From assembly GCF_030815415.1 (NCBI RefSeq), contig NZ_JAUSWW010000001.1:1054001-1118000 (forward strand): a stretch of 64,000 bases of DNA, written 5' to 3'. The notes beneath the pieces were generated by a model that saw only the letters and a list, made by a program, of their open reading frames with translations, searched no databases and was not told the origin of the DNA. This DNA is from Streptomyces canus (GTDB lineage Bacteria; Actinomycetota; Actinomycetes; Streptomycetales; Streptomycetaceae). Each line of letters begins with the position of its first letter. Position 1 is the stretch's first letter. Made by a program: the position numbers and the translations under genes. Of the stretch, positions 36,763 to 46,497 are shown piece by piece.

Positions 36763-37872
36763 TCAGCCGAACCGCAGGATGCGCGGGGCGAAGGCGCCCT
36801 CGGGACCGTCGGCGCGGCCGACCGACCACACCGTCGACGTGCCCGGCACCGGTGCCAGCCGTAGCGTCCTGGAGTCTCCCTCCCCGGCCACCGCCGGTTC
36901 GCTGTACTCGGTGAACGACTGTCCGTTCCAGGCGAGGAAGTCCGGTCCGGGGACCCACGGTGGCGTGCTGCCCGGCGGGCCCCACTTCTGCGAGCGGGCC
37001 ACCGCGACCCAGCCCAGCTCGCCGGACGTGGTGGGCGCCAGTGACGTGATGCCGCCGAAGTCGGTGGGCACGGTCACGTGGCTCCACTCGTGTCCGTCGA
37101 AGCGGACGAGCAGCGGCGGGATCGGCCGGCCCACCGGACCTCCGACGAACCCGGCCGTGCCGCCCGCCCACACCTCCGTGGGCGAGACCGCCAGCACGCT
37201 GCCCACGGCCGAGCGCGGGAACCCGTCCACGACGGTCTGTTCCCACGTCTGCCCGTCCCAGTGCGACACCGCCGCACCCGAGACGGTCTCGCCCGCGGCC
37301 CAGACGTTGTCGGCCGCCAGGATGTGCAGGCCGTACACGGCCCCCGAGGGCGCCGGCACGTCCAGCCAACCGCGGCCGTCCCAGCGCAGCAGTACCTGGG
37401 CGCCGTCCCGTGAGCCGATCAGCCAGGTCTCGCCGCCACCGGAGACGACTCGGGTCAGCAGGACCCCGCGCGGCGACCGGGTCTCGCGCCAGGCAGTACC
37501 GTCGTAGCGCAGCAGGTGCGCGCCGCCGGCCGAGTCGCGGCCGACCGCCCAGACGGTGGTGGGTGAGGTCGCGGCGACGGACAGCAGTTCTCCCTGCCAG
37601 CCGATCCCGGGCAGGTTCTGGCGCTGCCAGGTTGTTCCGTCCCAGCGCAGCACCAGCGGGAAGCCCGGCGCCTCGCGGCCGACGGCGTCGGCACCGACCA
37701 CCCAGGCCTGGTCCGGCCCGAGTGCCACGGCCTCGTTGAGTCCGGTCTGTGGGTGTACCTGTGCCGGGACGGGAACGTGTTGCCAGGACTGGGTGCCCGC
37801 CGCGGCCGTGGTCATGAAGGTGATGATGGTCAGGGCGACGGCGAGGGCCGCGACGAGAAGTCTGCGTGCCAT
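36763..37872 (-). CDS. Secreted propeller-like protein of unknown function (paralogue A)
   Basis: 369 residues from ATG 37872, with GGGAGG six bases upstream embedded in the end of the preceding gene. Signal peptide 1-25 (MARRLLVAALAVALTIITFM then TTAAAG). The rest consists of repeats with the pattern VWAVG...LLRYDGTAW and LLRWDGRGW, a beta-propeller signature seen in many secreted actinobacterial proteins. No catalytic motif. The start lies 2 bp after the stop of paralogue B, so the two form an operon and may act together. Location next to a receptor kinase may be meaningful. Confidence 0.75.
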   Translation of the reverse strand: MARRLLVAALAVALTIITFMTTAAAGTQSWQHVPVPAQVHPQTGLNEAVALGPDQAWVVGADAVGREAPGFPLVLRWDGTTWQRQNLPGIGWQGELLSVAATSPTTVWAVGRDSAGGAHLLRYDGTAWRETRSPRGVLLTRVVSGGGETWLIGSRDGAQVLLRWDGRGWLDVPAPSGAVYGLHILAADNVWAAGETVSGAAVSHWDGQTWEQTVVDGFPRSAVGSVLAVSPTEVWAGGTAGFVGGPVGRPIPPLLVRFDGHEWSHVTVPTDFGGITSLAPTTSGELGWVAVARSQKWGPPGSTPPWVPGPDFLAWNGQSFTEYSEPAVAGEGDSRTLRLAPVPGTSTVWSVGRADGPEGAFAPRILRFG

Positions 37873-37874
37873 GG

Positions 37875-38942
37875 TCAGCCTCCCAGCCGCTCGCTCATCA
37901 GGTTCGGTTTGGAGCCGTAGATCTCGACGGTCCCGAAGGACAGCAGTGAGGACCCGACCCTCGTCAGTTCACGCGGTTTGACGTCGATCGCGTTCGTGCG
38001 CTCCGGACCGTAGGAGAAGGTGGTGCGGGTGCCGTCCACCCGTGCGTACTTCGACTGGAACGCACGGTCGCTGCGCACCGGCAGCCACAGGGCGCCGTCC
38101 GGGCCGCGCGTCATGCCCTCGGTGTACGTGTCGCCCAGCGAGGGGTAAGTGGTCCGCCAGGAACGCCCGTTGAAGGTCATCAGGTAGGTGCGGGGCACGC
38201 CGTCGATGTACTGGCTGCCGCCGATCGTGGCCCGGCCGGACGGTTCGAGCAGGATCGTGTGCACGTTGCTGTTCGGCGGCAGCGGCACCTCGGCGTCCCG
38301 CCACACCGTGCCGTCCCAACGCAGCACGGTGGTCCCGGTGTTGGTGTTCGCCCAGGCCCAGGCGTCGGTGGCCGTACGCGCGGTGACGCCCATCAGGTAG
38401 ATCACGCCGTCCGGGGTGGACTGCGTGGTCCAACGGGAGCCGTCGTAGTGCAACACCTTCAGCCCGGTGTCGTCTTCACCGACGACCCACGCGGCACCCG
38501 GTACGGCGGTGAAGTCCTGGTAGGTCCACAGGGTCTGCGGCAGCGGTACGGCACTCCATCCTGACGTCGACCGGCGCAGGATCTCCCCCGCCCCCGCGCG
38601 GTTGTGGAAGATCCACACCTCGTCGCCGACGAACTGCACCTTGCCGAGCCAGCCCAGCTCGTCGGCGCCGGGGAAGGTGGTGTCCCGGTTCCATGCCGTG
38701 CCGTCCCAGCGGTACAGCATCGGCCGCAGTCCGTCGGCGGCGTGCTCGTACCCGGTGGCCCATGCCTCGCCCGCCCCGCGGGCGGCGAGATCGGACACGG
38801 TCACCGGCGGGGCCGCCGCCGGCACCGGCAGCGCCGACCAGCTCGGTTTCGCAGCAGCGGCGGGCGGCGCGGCCGTGGCCGGTGACACGACCGTGGCGCA
38901 CGCGATCACAAGGCAGACGATGACTGTGCGGAGACCGTTCAC
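37875..38942 (-). CDS. Secreted propeller-like protein of unknown function (paralogue B)
   Basis: 355 residues from GTG 38942, chosen because GGGGGG lies four bases upstream; the ATG 45 bp earlier has none. Signal peptide about 1-28 (LRTVIVCLVIACATVV). Repeats such as MLYRWDGTAW, VLHYDGSRW, VLRWDGTVW and YLMTFNGRSW mark the same propeller family as the downstream gene. First gene of the pair. No enzyme motif visible. Confidence 0.75.
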   Translation of the reverse strand: MNGLRTVIVCLVIACATVVSPATAAPPAAAAKPSWSALPVPAAAPPVTVSDLAARGAGEAWATGYEHAADGLRPMLYRWDGTAWNRDTTFPGADELGWLGKVQFVGDEVWIFHNRAGAGEILRRSTSGWSAVPLPQTLWTYQDFTAVPGAAWVVGEDDTGLKVLHYDGSRWTTQSTPDGVIYLMGVTARTATDAWAWANTNTGTTVLRWDGTVWRDAEVPLPPNSNVHTILLEPSGRATIGGSQYIDGVPRTYLMTFNGRSWRTTYPSLGDTYTEGMTRGPDGALWLPVRSDRAFQSKYARVDGTRTTFSYGPERTNAIDVKPRELTRVGSSLLSFGTVEIYGSKPNLMSERLGG

Positions 38943-39113
38943 GAGACCCCCCAGTACGCGACGGTCGCACACGGTATTGGCGTTCACGCACCGGGAACAG
39001 ACGGCATTCGGCCATCACGGTTCCCTCTGGAGGACGTCCGTGTCGCGGGGCTTCTGGAGTCACGAGCAGGGTTTCGTCGGGCGGGGTCCTCCTTCCTGCG
39101 CGCCGTGCCGAGT

Positions 39114-39127
39114 TGCAAGCGTTTTCA
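39114..39127. promoter_or_regulatory. LacI-family type operator, distal site
   Basis: TGCAAGCGTTTTCA is a pseudo-palindrome of the NNAAGCGTTTNN kind bound by LacI-family repressors. It matches the reverse complement of the second site at 39237-39250. Confidence 0.5.
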
Positions 39128-39236
39128 CTCCAAGGTCGCGCGGACGGTCGGGAGATGACGACCGACCTGAACTCCATAGATGGAGTCATGCGTTTTTCCT
39201 TGACGCGTACGCATCACGATGCTTCCATCGCCACCG

Positions 39237-39250
39237 TGTAAACGCTTCAA
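39237..39250. promoter_or_regulatory. LacI-family type operator, proximal site
   Basis: TGTAAACGCTTCAA; its reverse complement TTGAAGCGTTTACA shares AAGCGTTT and terminal CA with the distal site. The two sites are 123 bp apart and flank a possible TTGACG promoter of the lyase, allowing looping repression. Confidence 0.5.
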
Positions 39251-39377
39251 CTCCGGACGGCCCGTTGGCGATCGATCGACGCGAAGGTCACGCCGACGAG
39301 GCGGTCACGAGCGCGGCCGAGTCAGGTCCGATGGACCGCACCACGAACACAACCGCGAGCAACCCAAGGAGACCGTC

Positions 39378-41300
39378 GTGCACTTAACGCATCGGTGGCG
39401 AGCCGCCCACCGGCTCCCCGTCACCGTCTCAGCGGTCCTGGCCGTCTGCGCCACACTGGCCGCCGCCCCGGGAAGCGTCGCCTCGCCCGACCCGGCCGCG
39501 GCCGGGGATGTGACGATCCAGGCCGCGCGCGTGATGGAGAACCTCGGACGCGGGGTCGTGGCGGTGCGCTCCGGCAGCAGCCAAGTCCTGGTCTCCTGGC
39601 GGCTGCTGGGCCTGGACCCGCAGGGCATCGGCTTCAATGTGTACCGGTCCACCGGTGGCGGCGCGTACGCCAAGGTCAACACCGCCGTCCTGACGGGTGG
39701 GACCAACTACACGGATTCCACGGCCGACTTGACGCGGTCCAACAGCTATCGCGTGGCCGCGGTCGTGGGTGGTCAGGAACAGGCGCCCAGCGCAGCCTTC
39801 ACTTTGACGGCCAATCATGCGACGGAACCCGTGGTCCGTGTGCCGCTGCGCTCCGGTGGTCCGGTGAAGTTCGTCTGGGTCGGCGACCTCGACGGCGACG
39901 GCGAGTACGACTACCTGGTGGACCGGCAGACCTCGCCCCAGAAGCTCGAGGCGTACAGCAGTGCCGGCGACTTCCTCTGGGACGTCGACATGGGGCCGAA
40001 CAGCCAGAACCAGGACAACATCGAACCGGGGTCGTCCGCGATCGACGTAGGCCACTGGGACGGCGTCACGGTCTACGACTTCGACAGCGACGGCCGAGCG
40101 GAGGTCGCCCTCAAGATCGCCGACGGTGTCAGGTTCGGCGACGGAGCGACCTGGACGCACGCGGACGACGCGCGGCAGTTCATGGCCATCCTCGACGGCC
40201 GGACCGGAGCACTGCGCAACTGGTCCGCGGTACCCACCACTTACCTGAGCGACGGCCCGATGGGGGCGCGTCTGGGCGTGGCGTACCTCAACGGCACCAC
40301 GCCGAGTCTGGTCGCCTACATGAAGAACCGGCGCGACGACGGCGCGTTCAACCTGATGATGGCCGCCTGGAAATTCACCGGCAGTGCGCTCAGGCAGGAA
40401 TGGACGTGGCTGCGCGGCAGCCAGAACACACCCGACGGACACAACAGCCGCGCCCTCGACGTCAACGGCGACGGGACCGACGAGGTCGCCGAGATCGGGT
40501 TCGTCCTCAACGGCGACGGCACCCTGCGCTACTCCATGGGCCCCCAGGGCATCGTCCACGGAGACCGCTTCCACATCGCCGACATGGACCCCGGCCGCCC
40601 GGGCCTCGAGGGCTACGGCGTCCAGCAGGACAACCCCAGCGGCCTCCTCGAGTACTACTACGACGCCTCGACCGGCTCCATCATCTGGAAGCACAACGGC
40701 GGCCCCGCCGACGTCGGGCGCGGCATGGCCGCCGACGTCGACTCACGCTTTCCCGGCATGGAGGTCTGGTCCTTCTCGGGCCTGTACAACGCCCCCTCCA
40801 ACCAGCTCACCGAACCGAACACCTCCCTACGGCCGTGGCCGCAACTGGGACTGTGGTGGGACGGCGACCTCACCACGGAGCTCCTCAACGACGGCAAGAT
40901 CGAAAAATGGAACCCGCTCAACCCGGCGTCGACCGGCAGCCTCCCGCGCCTGGTCAGCACCTGGAACTACGGCGCCGTCACAGCCGCCCAGGGCGGCCCC
41001 ACCCTCGTCGGTGACATCCTCGGCGACTGGCGCGAGGAGGCCGTCTACACCAACGCCTCCTACAACGAACTGATCATCTTCACCACGAACCAACCGACCA
41101 CCACCCGCCTCTACACACCGGCCCACAACCCCGCCTACCGCAACGCCATGACCTTCAAGGGCTACATGCAGTCCCACCACGTCGACTACTTCCTCGGAGC
41201 CGGCATGTCCGCGGCGCCTCGGCCGAATATCGCCTATGCGGGTAGCGCTGCCGCGGGCGCGGCGGAAGCACGGGGCAGCGCGAACGGCTCGGGCGGCTAG
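39378..41300 (+). CDS. Secreted rhamnogalacturonan lyase, PL11 family
   Basis: 640 residues from GTG 39378 with AAGGAG 7 bases upstream. Signal peptide about 1-33 (HRLPVTVSAVLAVCATLAAA). The mature part begins ARVMENLGRGVVAV, then a fibronectin-like small domain (to about 130) and an eight-bladed propeller containing Ca-binding repeats VGDLDGDGEYDYLVDRQ, DFDSDGRAEVALK and DVNGDGTDEVAEIG. These are hallmarks of YesW/YesX-type PL11 lyases, which cleave the RG-I pectin backbone outside the cell. No binding module follows. Complements the GH42 operon at 20-28 kb. Confidence 0.93.
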   Translation: MHLTHRWRAAHRLPVTVSAVLAVCATLAAAPGSVASPDPAAAGDVTIQAARVMENLGRGVVAVRSGSSQVLVSWRLLGLDPQGIGFNVYRSTGGGAYAKVNTAVLTGGTNYTDSTADLTRSNSYRVAAVVGGQEQAPSAAFTLTANHATEPVVRVPLRSGGPVKFVWVGDLDGDGEYDYLVDRQTSPQKLEAYSSAGDFLWDVDMGPNSQNQDNIEPGSSAIDVGHWDGVTVYDFDSDGRAEVALKIADGVRFGDGATWTHADDARQFMAILDGRTGALRNWSAVPTTYLSDGPMGARLGVAYLNGTTPSLVAYMKNRRDDGAFNLMMAAWKFTGSALRQEWTWLRGSQNTPDGHNSRALDVNGDGTDEVAEIGFVLNGDGTLRYSMGPQGIVHGDRFHIADMDPGRPGLEGYGVQQDNPSGLLEYYYDASTGSIIWKHNGGPADVGRGMAADVDSRFPGMEVWSFSGLYNAPSNQLTEPNTSLRPWPQLGLWWDGDLTTELLNDGKIEKWNPLNPASTGSLPRLVSTWNYGAVTAAQGGPTLVGDILGDWREEAVYTNASYNELIIFTTNQPTTTRLYTPAHNPAYRNAMTFKGYMQSHHVDYFLGAGMSAAPRPNIAYAGSAAAGAAEARGSANGSGG

Positions 41301-42220
41301 AAACTGGTCTCCTTGAAGGGGCGGCCGGTTGATCGGAGACGGCTGGGCTGCCCGGTGAGGCATCGCTGGTGCGGCGATGCGGCACGGGACCGGATCGGCC
41401 TGCTGATGCCGCCTGATCCGGTTCGCGGAGGCTGGTGGTTCGACCACCGCTCTCGAAGTAACTTGGGGTGGGGTGCTGCGTAGGGCCAGTGCGCGCCTCA
41501 CCCGCGCTGATGGCTGCCTGCCGCCGCGCTTGTCGGCCGGTGTGCGTGGGCGCTGTCACGCGGTTGGACACTCAACCCTGCCTACAGGTCCATGGCGGCA
41601 TCGTCCCGTTCCCCGATGTCTGCGCTGGAGTTGAGCGGGGCCTCAATGAGGTCTCGCAGTTGTTCAGCATCCACACCGGCCCCCTCGGCTCGGCCGGGTT
41701 GTGACACCAACACGTTTTCCAGCCGTGGTGGTGAACTTTGGAGGCACGAACAGGGACGTTCTCCCTGCGTTTATGGACGGTCGGCTGTCAGCGCCGGCAC
41801 GGTCTTGGGTCGCGCCTGAACGGCCCTGAACGGCCTCAATGAGACGGACGGTGGGGCCATGCTCGGTAGCCTCTCCGCTTTTGAAGGGGAAACCACGGCG
41901 CTGGTCCGCAAGGGATCATGACGGATCGTTGTCAACGGCACGGTCTACCGCCGGCGGCTGCGGGGCAGGCCGACGCACCTTCAAGGGCTGGCCTGGTCGC
42001 CGTGCACGAATCTGGCACACAGCCTCTGCGTCCCGAACTACAGGCGGGGCGGTTGCTGAGGTCTGCTGTGCCGCTGAACTGGCAGGCGAGGTTGGCCGCT
42101 GCGGCCGTCACGTGATCTTGGACGGACCTATGAGCTTGAACCGTCCGCTGGAGTGCAGCAGCAACAAGACTGCGACGCCTGTCAGTGCTCTGAGGAAGGG
42201 GCTGCCGCTGGACTGGCGTG
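41301..42220. other. Gene-poor region, no confident gene
   Basis: A hairpin with 7-bp arms GCATCGC/GCGATGC (41360-41380) may end the lyase transcript. No frame over the next 840 bp combines a start, a ribosome site and Streptomyces codon use. GC is locally lower and stops are frequent, suggesting decayed DNA. No insertion sequence ends or recognisable transposase pieces were found. Confidence 0.5.
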
Positions 42221-42736
42221 CTACCCGGCTGATCCCCCTCCAAGGCTCGAACCCGCGCGACACTGCCGCACCACGCGTATAGCCGCGACGCCACAGATCA
42301 TCAGGAAGAGCAATGCGCCTCCGCCCGACATCACCGCCAGTACGGCTGCCCCGCCACCCCCGACATCATCTTCACGGCCGACGACTTGTGGATCGTCCGC
42401 CAGGTACCGGACGGTCAGTGTGCTGCCGACAGAGCTCTTGCCGCCGCCGCTGCCTACCGGAAGATCCGCCACCACAGTCCGTCCATCGGCCTCGAACTTG
42501 ACCCGGCATTGGCCCGCCATGCACGAGCCGCTCGTATGCAACGTCGCACGAGCCTGCTCGCCGTCTCGGAGAGAGCGTAGATGCTGGGCCGCCGGAAGCA
42601 TCACCAGCGCCGACAGCGCAGCCAGCAGCAGCGCGAGCACCAGCGACGCCAGTAGGGACGCGCGAGGCCCCAAGCCGCCGTTCTGCTGGTACGCATTGGA
42701 GGCACCCGCGTTCGATATACCGTTCAGGACTGTCAC
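42221..42736 (-). CDS. Small membrane protein, DUF3592-like
   Basis: 171 residues from GTG 42736 with GGAAGGGG upstream. One membrane helix near the N-terminus (about 28-48) and one near the C-terminus (about 130-152). Between them is a beta-rich extracellular domain (ATLHTSGSCMAGQCRVKFEA ... TVVADLPVG ... LTVRYLADDPQVV) in the style of DUF3592 proteins. Two cysteines (SCMAGQC) may form a disulfide. A short frame ending KGR overlaps the start as GTGA, hinting at a lost or short upstream partner. Confidence 0.65.
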   Translation of the reverse strand: MTVLNGISNAGASNAYQQNGGLGPRASLLASLVLALLLAALSALVMLPAAQHLRSLRDGEQARATLHTSGSCMAGQCRVKFEADGRTVVADLPVGSGGGKSSVGSTLTVRYLADDPQVVGREDDVGGGGAAVLAVMSGGGALLFLMICGVAAIRVVRQCRAGSSLGGGSAG

Positions 42737-43061
42737 CGCCCCTTCCAGTTGGCGTCGAGGCGGTGCGCCACGTCTCGCACGTGGAGTGCACCTCGTAGCC
42801 GTGTTGGGAAACAGAGTAGAAATTCTGCCGAGGTGGCGTCAGGTACTGATTCGGCACATCGGACACGGCCTGGCTGCCTGCTGTCGGCAACGAAGGTCGG
42901 CTGAGCGACTTTGGCCGGGACGCCGCATCGCCTCCGGGATCGTTCAGCGCGGCGTGATCCCGGCCGGCGTGACCGCCACCCCGCTCGCACACCGACCCTG
43001 ATCTTCTGCCCGGAGCCGGGTCGCGAGGGCATTGTCAGTGGTGGCAGGCAGGATGATGGGC
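42737..43061 (-). other. Possible remnant coding segment between DUF3592-like gene and ligA
   Basis: One minus-strand frame (about 42912 down to 42745) has good third-position GC and reads DVPNQYLTPPRQNFYSVSQH then GYEVHSTCETWRTAST, like a real protein tail. It is out of frame with the DUF3592-like gene, has no clear start, and its frame runs on into that gene. It may be a truncated or frameshifted neighbour. Confidence 0.35.
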
Positions 43062-45149
43062 ATGACGACACCCGTTGCACAGATCGTGGATGCCGCCGCC
43101 TACGCGCAGGCGGTCGAGGATGCGGTGAAGGCCGCGGCCGCCTACTACGAGGGCGGCACCTCAGCCCTGGACGACGACACCTACGACCGGTTGGTGCGCG
43201 GTATCGCGGCGTGGGAGGCCGAGCATCCCGATGAGGTGCTGTCCGACTCTCCGACGGGCAAGGTGGCCGGCGGGGCCGTGGAGGGGGATGTTCCGCACAC
43301 GGTGGCGATGCTGAGTCTGGACAACGTGTTCTCGCCGGAGGAGTTCACCACCTGGACCGCCTCGCTGGCCCGGCGCATCGGCCACGACGTCACCTGCTTC
43401 AGTGTCGAGCCGAAGCTCGACGGGCTGGCGATCGCCGCACGCTATACCCACGGCCGTCTGAGACAGCTGATCACGCGCGGGGACGGCACCGCCGGGGAGG
43501 ACGTCTCGCACGCGATCGGCACCATCGAGGGGCTCCCGGAGGAGCTGTCCGAGCCGGTCACCGTGGAGGTGCGCGGCGAGGTCCTCATGACCACGGCGCA
43601 GTTCGAGCACGCCAACGAGGTGCGCACCGCGCACGGCGGGCAGCCGTTCGCCAATCCGCGCAATGCCGCGGCGGGCACTCTGCGCGCCAAGGAGCGTGCC
43701 TACACCGTGCCGATGACCTTCTTCGGTTACGGCCTGCTCCCCCTGCCCGACACCCCACCGGCATTGGCGGAACAACTCGGCGAGAGCGCCCACAGCGGCC
43801 TGATGGCACAGGCCGGCGGGCTCGGCGTGAACACCACTGCGACGACCGCCGTGCCCGGCAGCACCGCCGACACCGTCGAGGAGGTCCTGGCGCGGGTGCA
43901 GGAGATCGCGGCACTGCGTGCGGAGCTGCCCTTCGGGATCGACGGGGTCGTCATCAAGGCCGACCTGGCCATCGACCAGCAGACCGCCGGATCCGGGACA
44001 CGCGCCCCGCGCTGGGCGATCGCCTACAAGCTCCCCGCCGTGGAGAAGGTCACCCGGCTGCTCGAAGTCGAGTGGAACGTGGGCCGCACCGGCATCATCG
44101 CGCCCCGCGCGGTCCTGCAACCGGTGGAGATCGACGGCTCGACCATCACCTACGCCACCCTGCACAACCCCGCCGACATCACCCGCCGCGACCTGCGCCT
44201 GGGCGACCACGTCATGGTCTACCGCGCCGGCGACGTCATCCCCCGCATCGAAGCCCCCGTCGCCCACCTGCGCACCGGCGACGAACAGCCGATCGTCTTC
44301 CCCGAAGTGTGCCCGCGCTGCGGCTCCGCCATCGACACCAGCGAACAGCGCTGGCGCTGCGAGAACGGCCGCAACTGCCACCTGGTCGCATCCCTGTCCT
44401 ACGCCGCCGGCCGCGACCAACTCGACATCGAAGGCCTCGGCCACACCCGCGTCGTCCAGCTCGTCGACGCCGGCCTGGTCGCCGACCTCGCCGACCTGTT
44501 CACCCTCACCCGAGACCAACTCCTGGCCCTGGAACGGATGGGCGACACCAGCACCGACAACCTCCTTGCCGCGCTGGCCACGGCCAAGAACCAGCCGCTG
44601 TCGCGTGTGCTCTGCGCGCTCGGAGTACGCGGCACCGGCCGGTCCATGTCCCGCCGTATCGCCCGCTACTTCGCCACCATGGACAACATCCGGGCCGCCG
44701 ACGCCGAAGCGATGCAGCGGGTCGACGGCATCGGCACCGAGAAGGCCCCCTCCATCGTCGCCGAACTCGCCGAACTCGCCCCGCTCATCGACAAACTCGC
44801 CGCGGCCGGGGTGAACATGACCGAACCGGGCGCCACCCCGCCCGTCCCGGCGGACGACAACACCGCGGACACCGACGGTGAAGCGCAAGGAGCGGAACTG
44901 CCGCTGGCAGGGATGGCCGTCGTGGTCACCGGCTCCATGACCGGCGCACTGGAGAAGCTCTCCCGCAACGAGATGAACGAACTCATCGAACGCGCCGGCG
45001 GCCGTGCCTCCTCCAGCGTCTCCAAGAAGACCACCCTGGTCGTCGCCGGAGACGGCGCCGGCTCCAAGCGAGCCAAAGCCGAAGACCTCGGCATCCGCCT
45101 GGCCACCCCGGACGAATTCGCCACGCTCATCGCCGACTTCCTCAACTGA
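43062..45149 (+). CDS. ligA: NAD-dependent DNA ligase LigA
   Basis: 695 residues from ATG 43062 (AGGA 8 bases upstream; other in-frame starts lie just before it). Order: domain Ia, adenylation domain with nucleophile Lys118 in [12 protein letters not shown] fold, four-Cys zinc finger ([17 protein letters not shown]...C), helix-hairpin-helix domain and a C-terminal BRCT domain ([12 protein letters not shown] ... LIADFLN). Seals nicks using NAD. All catalytic motifs are intact. A linker rich in Asp/Thr/Ala (about 600-620) precedes BRCT. The accessory setting suggests it may be a second ligase copy beside the essential one, not verifiable here. Confidence 0.96.
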   Translation: MTTPVAQIVDAAAYAQAVEDAVKAAAAYYEGGTSALDDDTYDRLVRGIAAWEAEHPDEVLSDSPTGKVAGGAVEGDVPHTVAMLSLDNVFSPEEFTTWTASLARRIGHDVTCFSVEPKLDGLAIAARYTHGRLRQLITRGDGTAGEDVSHAIGTIEGLPEELSEPVTVEVRGEVLMTTAQFEHANEVRTAHGGQPFANPRNAAAGTLRAKERAYTVPMTFFGYGLLPLPDTPPALAEQLGESAHSGLMAQAGGLGVNTTATTAVPGSTADTVEEVLARVQEIAALRAELPFGIDGVVIKADLAIDQQTAGSGTRAPRWAIAYKLPAVEKVTRLLEVEWNVGRTGIIAPRAVLQPVEIDGSTITYATLHNPADITRRDLRLGDHVMVYRAGDVIPRIEAPVAHLRTGDEQPIVFPEVCPRCGSAIDTSEQRWRCENGRNCHLVASLSYAAGRDQLDIEGLGHTRVVQLVDAGLVADLADLFTLTRDQLLALERMGDTSTDNLLAALATAKNQPLSRVLCALGVRGTGRSMSRRIARYFATMDNIRAADAEAMQRVDGIGTEKAPSIVAELAELAPLIDKLAAAGVNMTEPGATPPVPADDNTADTDGEAQGAELPLAGMAVVVTGSMTGALEKLSRNEMNELIERAGGRASSSVSKKTTLVVAGDGAGSKRAKAEDLGIRLATPDEFATLIADFLN

Positions 45150-45359
45150 CCGACACCTGGAGCCGCGGCCGACCTCCCCCCTCCAGCCGCGGCGCCGCCC
45201 ACTGTCGGCAACACCACCAGCCACGTCCCTCCTCACGTCCAAAGCGCCTCTGGTGAGCGGCAAGGGAAGCTGCGAGATACAGGGCGTTCTGCCGGGGCCG
45301 GGCCTGCACCAGGTGCCGTCATACCGGCGTGTCAGAGGCACCAAGTAGCCTCGGGAACC

Positions 45360-45833
45360 ATGGGCATTGAGATCGACGTAGTGGTGGGTTACCCGATCAA
45401 CGATGAGGTGGAGCGGGTGCTCGGGTTGGCCGAGGCGGTCGATGAGCCCATCACTGTCACGTTCATGTGGGAGGGGCGGGAAAAGGCGGAACGCGCGGTG
45501 CTGGTGCCCGCGGCCACGTTGGCGCTCTGGGAGCACTGGGCCCCCACGGCGTACCCGACGAGTGGCACTGGGGAAGTGGACCAGGTTGTGGCGGAGGAGC
45601 CGGAACTGGCCCACCCGGCGGAGTTCGGCGCGTTCACTCTCTTTCGTCGTCGCGTGGGCGGGCGCACGGCGGTTGCCCGTAAAGGCGTGGTGGTCGCCGA
45701 GCTCCTGGACCCCGACGAGGCGCACTGGCTCCAGGAGAAGGCCCGTAATGTCCGCCAAGGGTTCATGGATCCGAAGCAGAAAGCGGCGTTCGAGGAGTTC
45801 CTGGCCCGACAGGCATCCCTCGATGATCAGTGA
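45360..45833 (+). CDS. Conserved hypothetical protein
   Basis: 157 residues from ATG 45360. An alpha/beta protein (IEIDVVVGYPINDEVERVLG ... GRTAVARKGVVVAELLDPDE) ending in a charged helix (PKQKAAFEEFLARQASLDDQ). No signal peptide, membrane segment or recognised motif. Codon use is normal for the genus. It stands 210 bp after ligA and 54 bp before the next small gene in the same direction. Function unknown. Confidence 0.65.
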   Translation: MGIEIDVVVGYPINDEVERVLGLAEAVDEPITVTFMWEGREKAERAVLVPAATLALWEHWAPTAYPTSGTGEVDQVVAEEPELAHPAEFGAFTLFRRRVGGRTAVARKGVVVAELLDPDEAHWLQEKARNVRQGFMDPKQKAAFEEFLARQASLDDQ

Positions 45834-45887
45834 GGCGCCCTCGCCCTCGAACGCGGTCCGGCGGGAGCCGGGTGCGATCCTGCCGGT

Positions 45888-46295
45888 ATGAACGATCTCG
45901 GTGACGCGCACCTACGTACCTGGACGCTGCGCTTGATGACTCTCCTCGCAGCCGACACCCAGGATCAGCTTGCCTGGATGGGCGAACGTGAGCTGGAGAC
46001 GGAGGACATCGTCGAAGAGGTGGAGCTCCTCTGCCGCGTCTCCGAAGGGCTGGCAGAGCGCGGAGTCTTCGAACCCCAGGAGCTGCTGGATCTTCGGGCC
46101 GTCGGCCGTCGCCTCGGCAAGATCGATGCCACCTGCCGCACCGGCCTCTGGGCCGACGCCCTGGGCACAGATGCGGCGACAGATCCTGCGTGGGGCGAGA
46201 TACGTCTTCTCGCCCGCCAGTTCCTCCTCACGGCGCTGGGCGACTGGCGTCAGCCGATGCCACGTCCCGTGCACCCGCACACAGGCCACCACTGA
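45888..46295 (+). CDS. Conserved hypothetical protein, helical
   Basis: 135 residues from ATG 45888. Predominantly helical and acidic in the first half (LMTLLAADTQDQLAWMGERE, DIVEEVELLCRVSEGLAERG), with basic His/Pro-rich end (PMPRPVHPHTGHH). No known motif. Same strand as the preceding unknown gene with a 54-bp gap, so possibly co-transcribed. Confidence 0.6.
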   Translation: MNDLGDAHLRTWTLRLMTLLAADTQDQLAWMGERELETEDIVEEVELLCRVSEGLAERGVFEPQELLDLRAVGRRLGKIDATCRTGLWADALGTDAATDPAWGEIRLLARQFLLTALGDWRQPMPRPVHPHTGHH

Positions 46296-46403
46296 GTGAC
46301 ACATGGGCGAACAGATGAAACGAACACTTGTTCCCCATCGCGGCTGAAGGCGACCGCCGTGATGCCCGGGGCCCGGACCAGCGGGCCGCTGGGCGTCCGC
46401 TGG

Positions 46404-46473
46404 TAAAATGGGGGCACGCTTCGACATCGCCGGGGCCCGTGCCAAGGGGTACGGGCCCCGGACCGTTCCGGGG
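46404..46473 (+). promoter_or_regulatory. Structured leader of the DEAD-box helicase with overlapping hairpins
   Basis: After a TAAAAT -10-like hexamer (46404-46409) come two hairpins. CGGGGCCCGT (46431-46440) pairs with ACGGGCCCCG (46451-46460), and CCCCGG (46456-46461) pairs with CCGGGG (46468-46473). They share 46456-46460 so cannot both form. This is an arrangement suited to attenuation or temperature response. The ribosome site GGAAGG follows downstream. Confidence 0.45.
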
Positions 46474-46497
46474 CGCCACTTCAGGAAGGTTCCCCTC

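Larger units (their letters stand above)
38943..39377. other. Divergent intergenic region upstream of the PL11 lyase (435 bp)
   Basis: No gene. Contains the promoters of the leftward propeller pair and the rightward lyase, including the two LacI-type operators listed separately and a TTGACG at 39200-39205 that may be a -35 for the lyase. Confidence 0.5.

Noticed and set aside
41890..42120. Possible transposase remnant
   Set aside because: A few residues looked transposase-like in one frame, but no DDE motif, terminal repeats or target duplication could be found.
43161..45911. A 900-codon open frame opposite ligA
   Set aside because: Antisense shadow of ligA and the next gene; low-complexity composition and no start signals.
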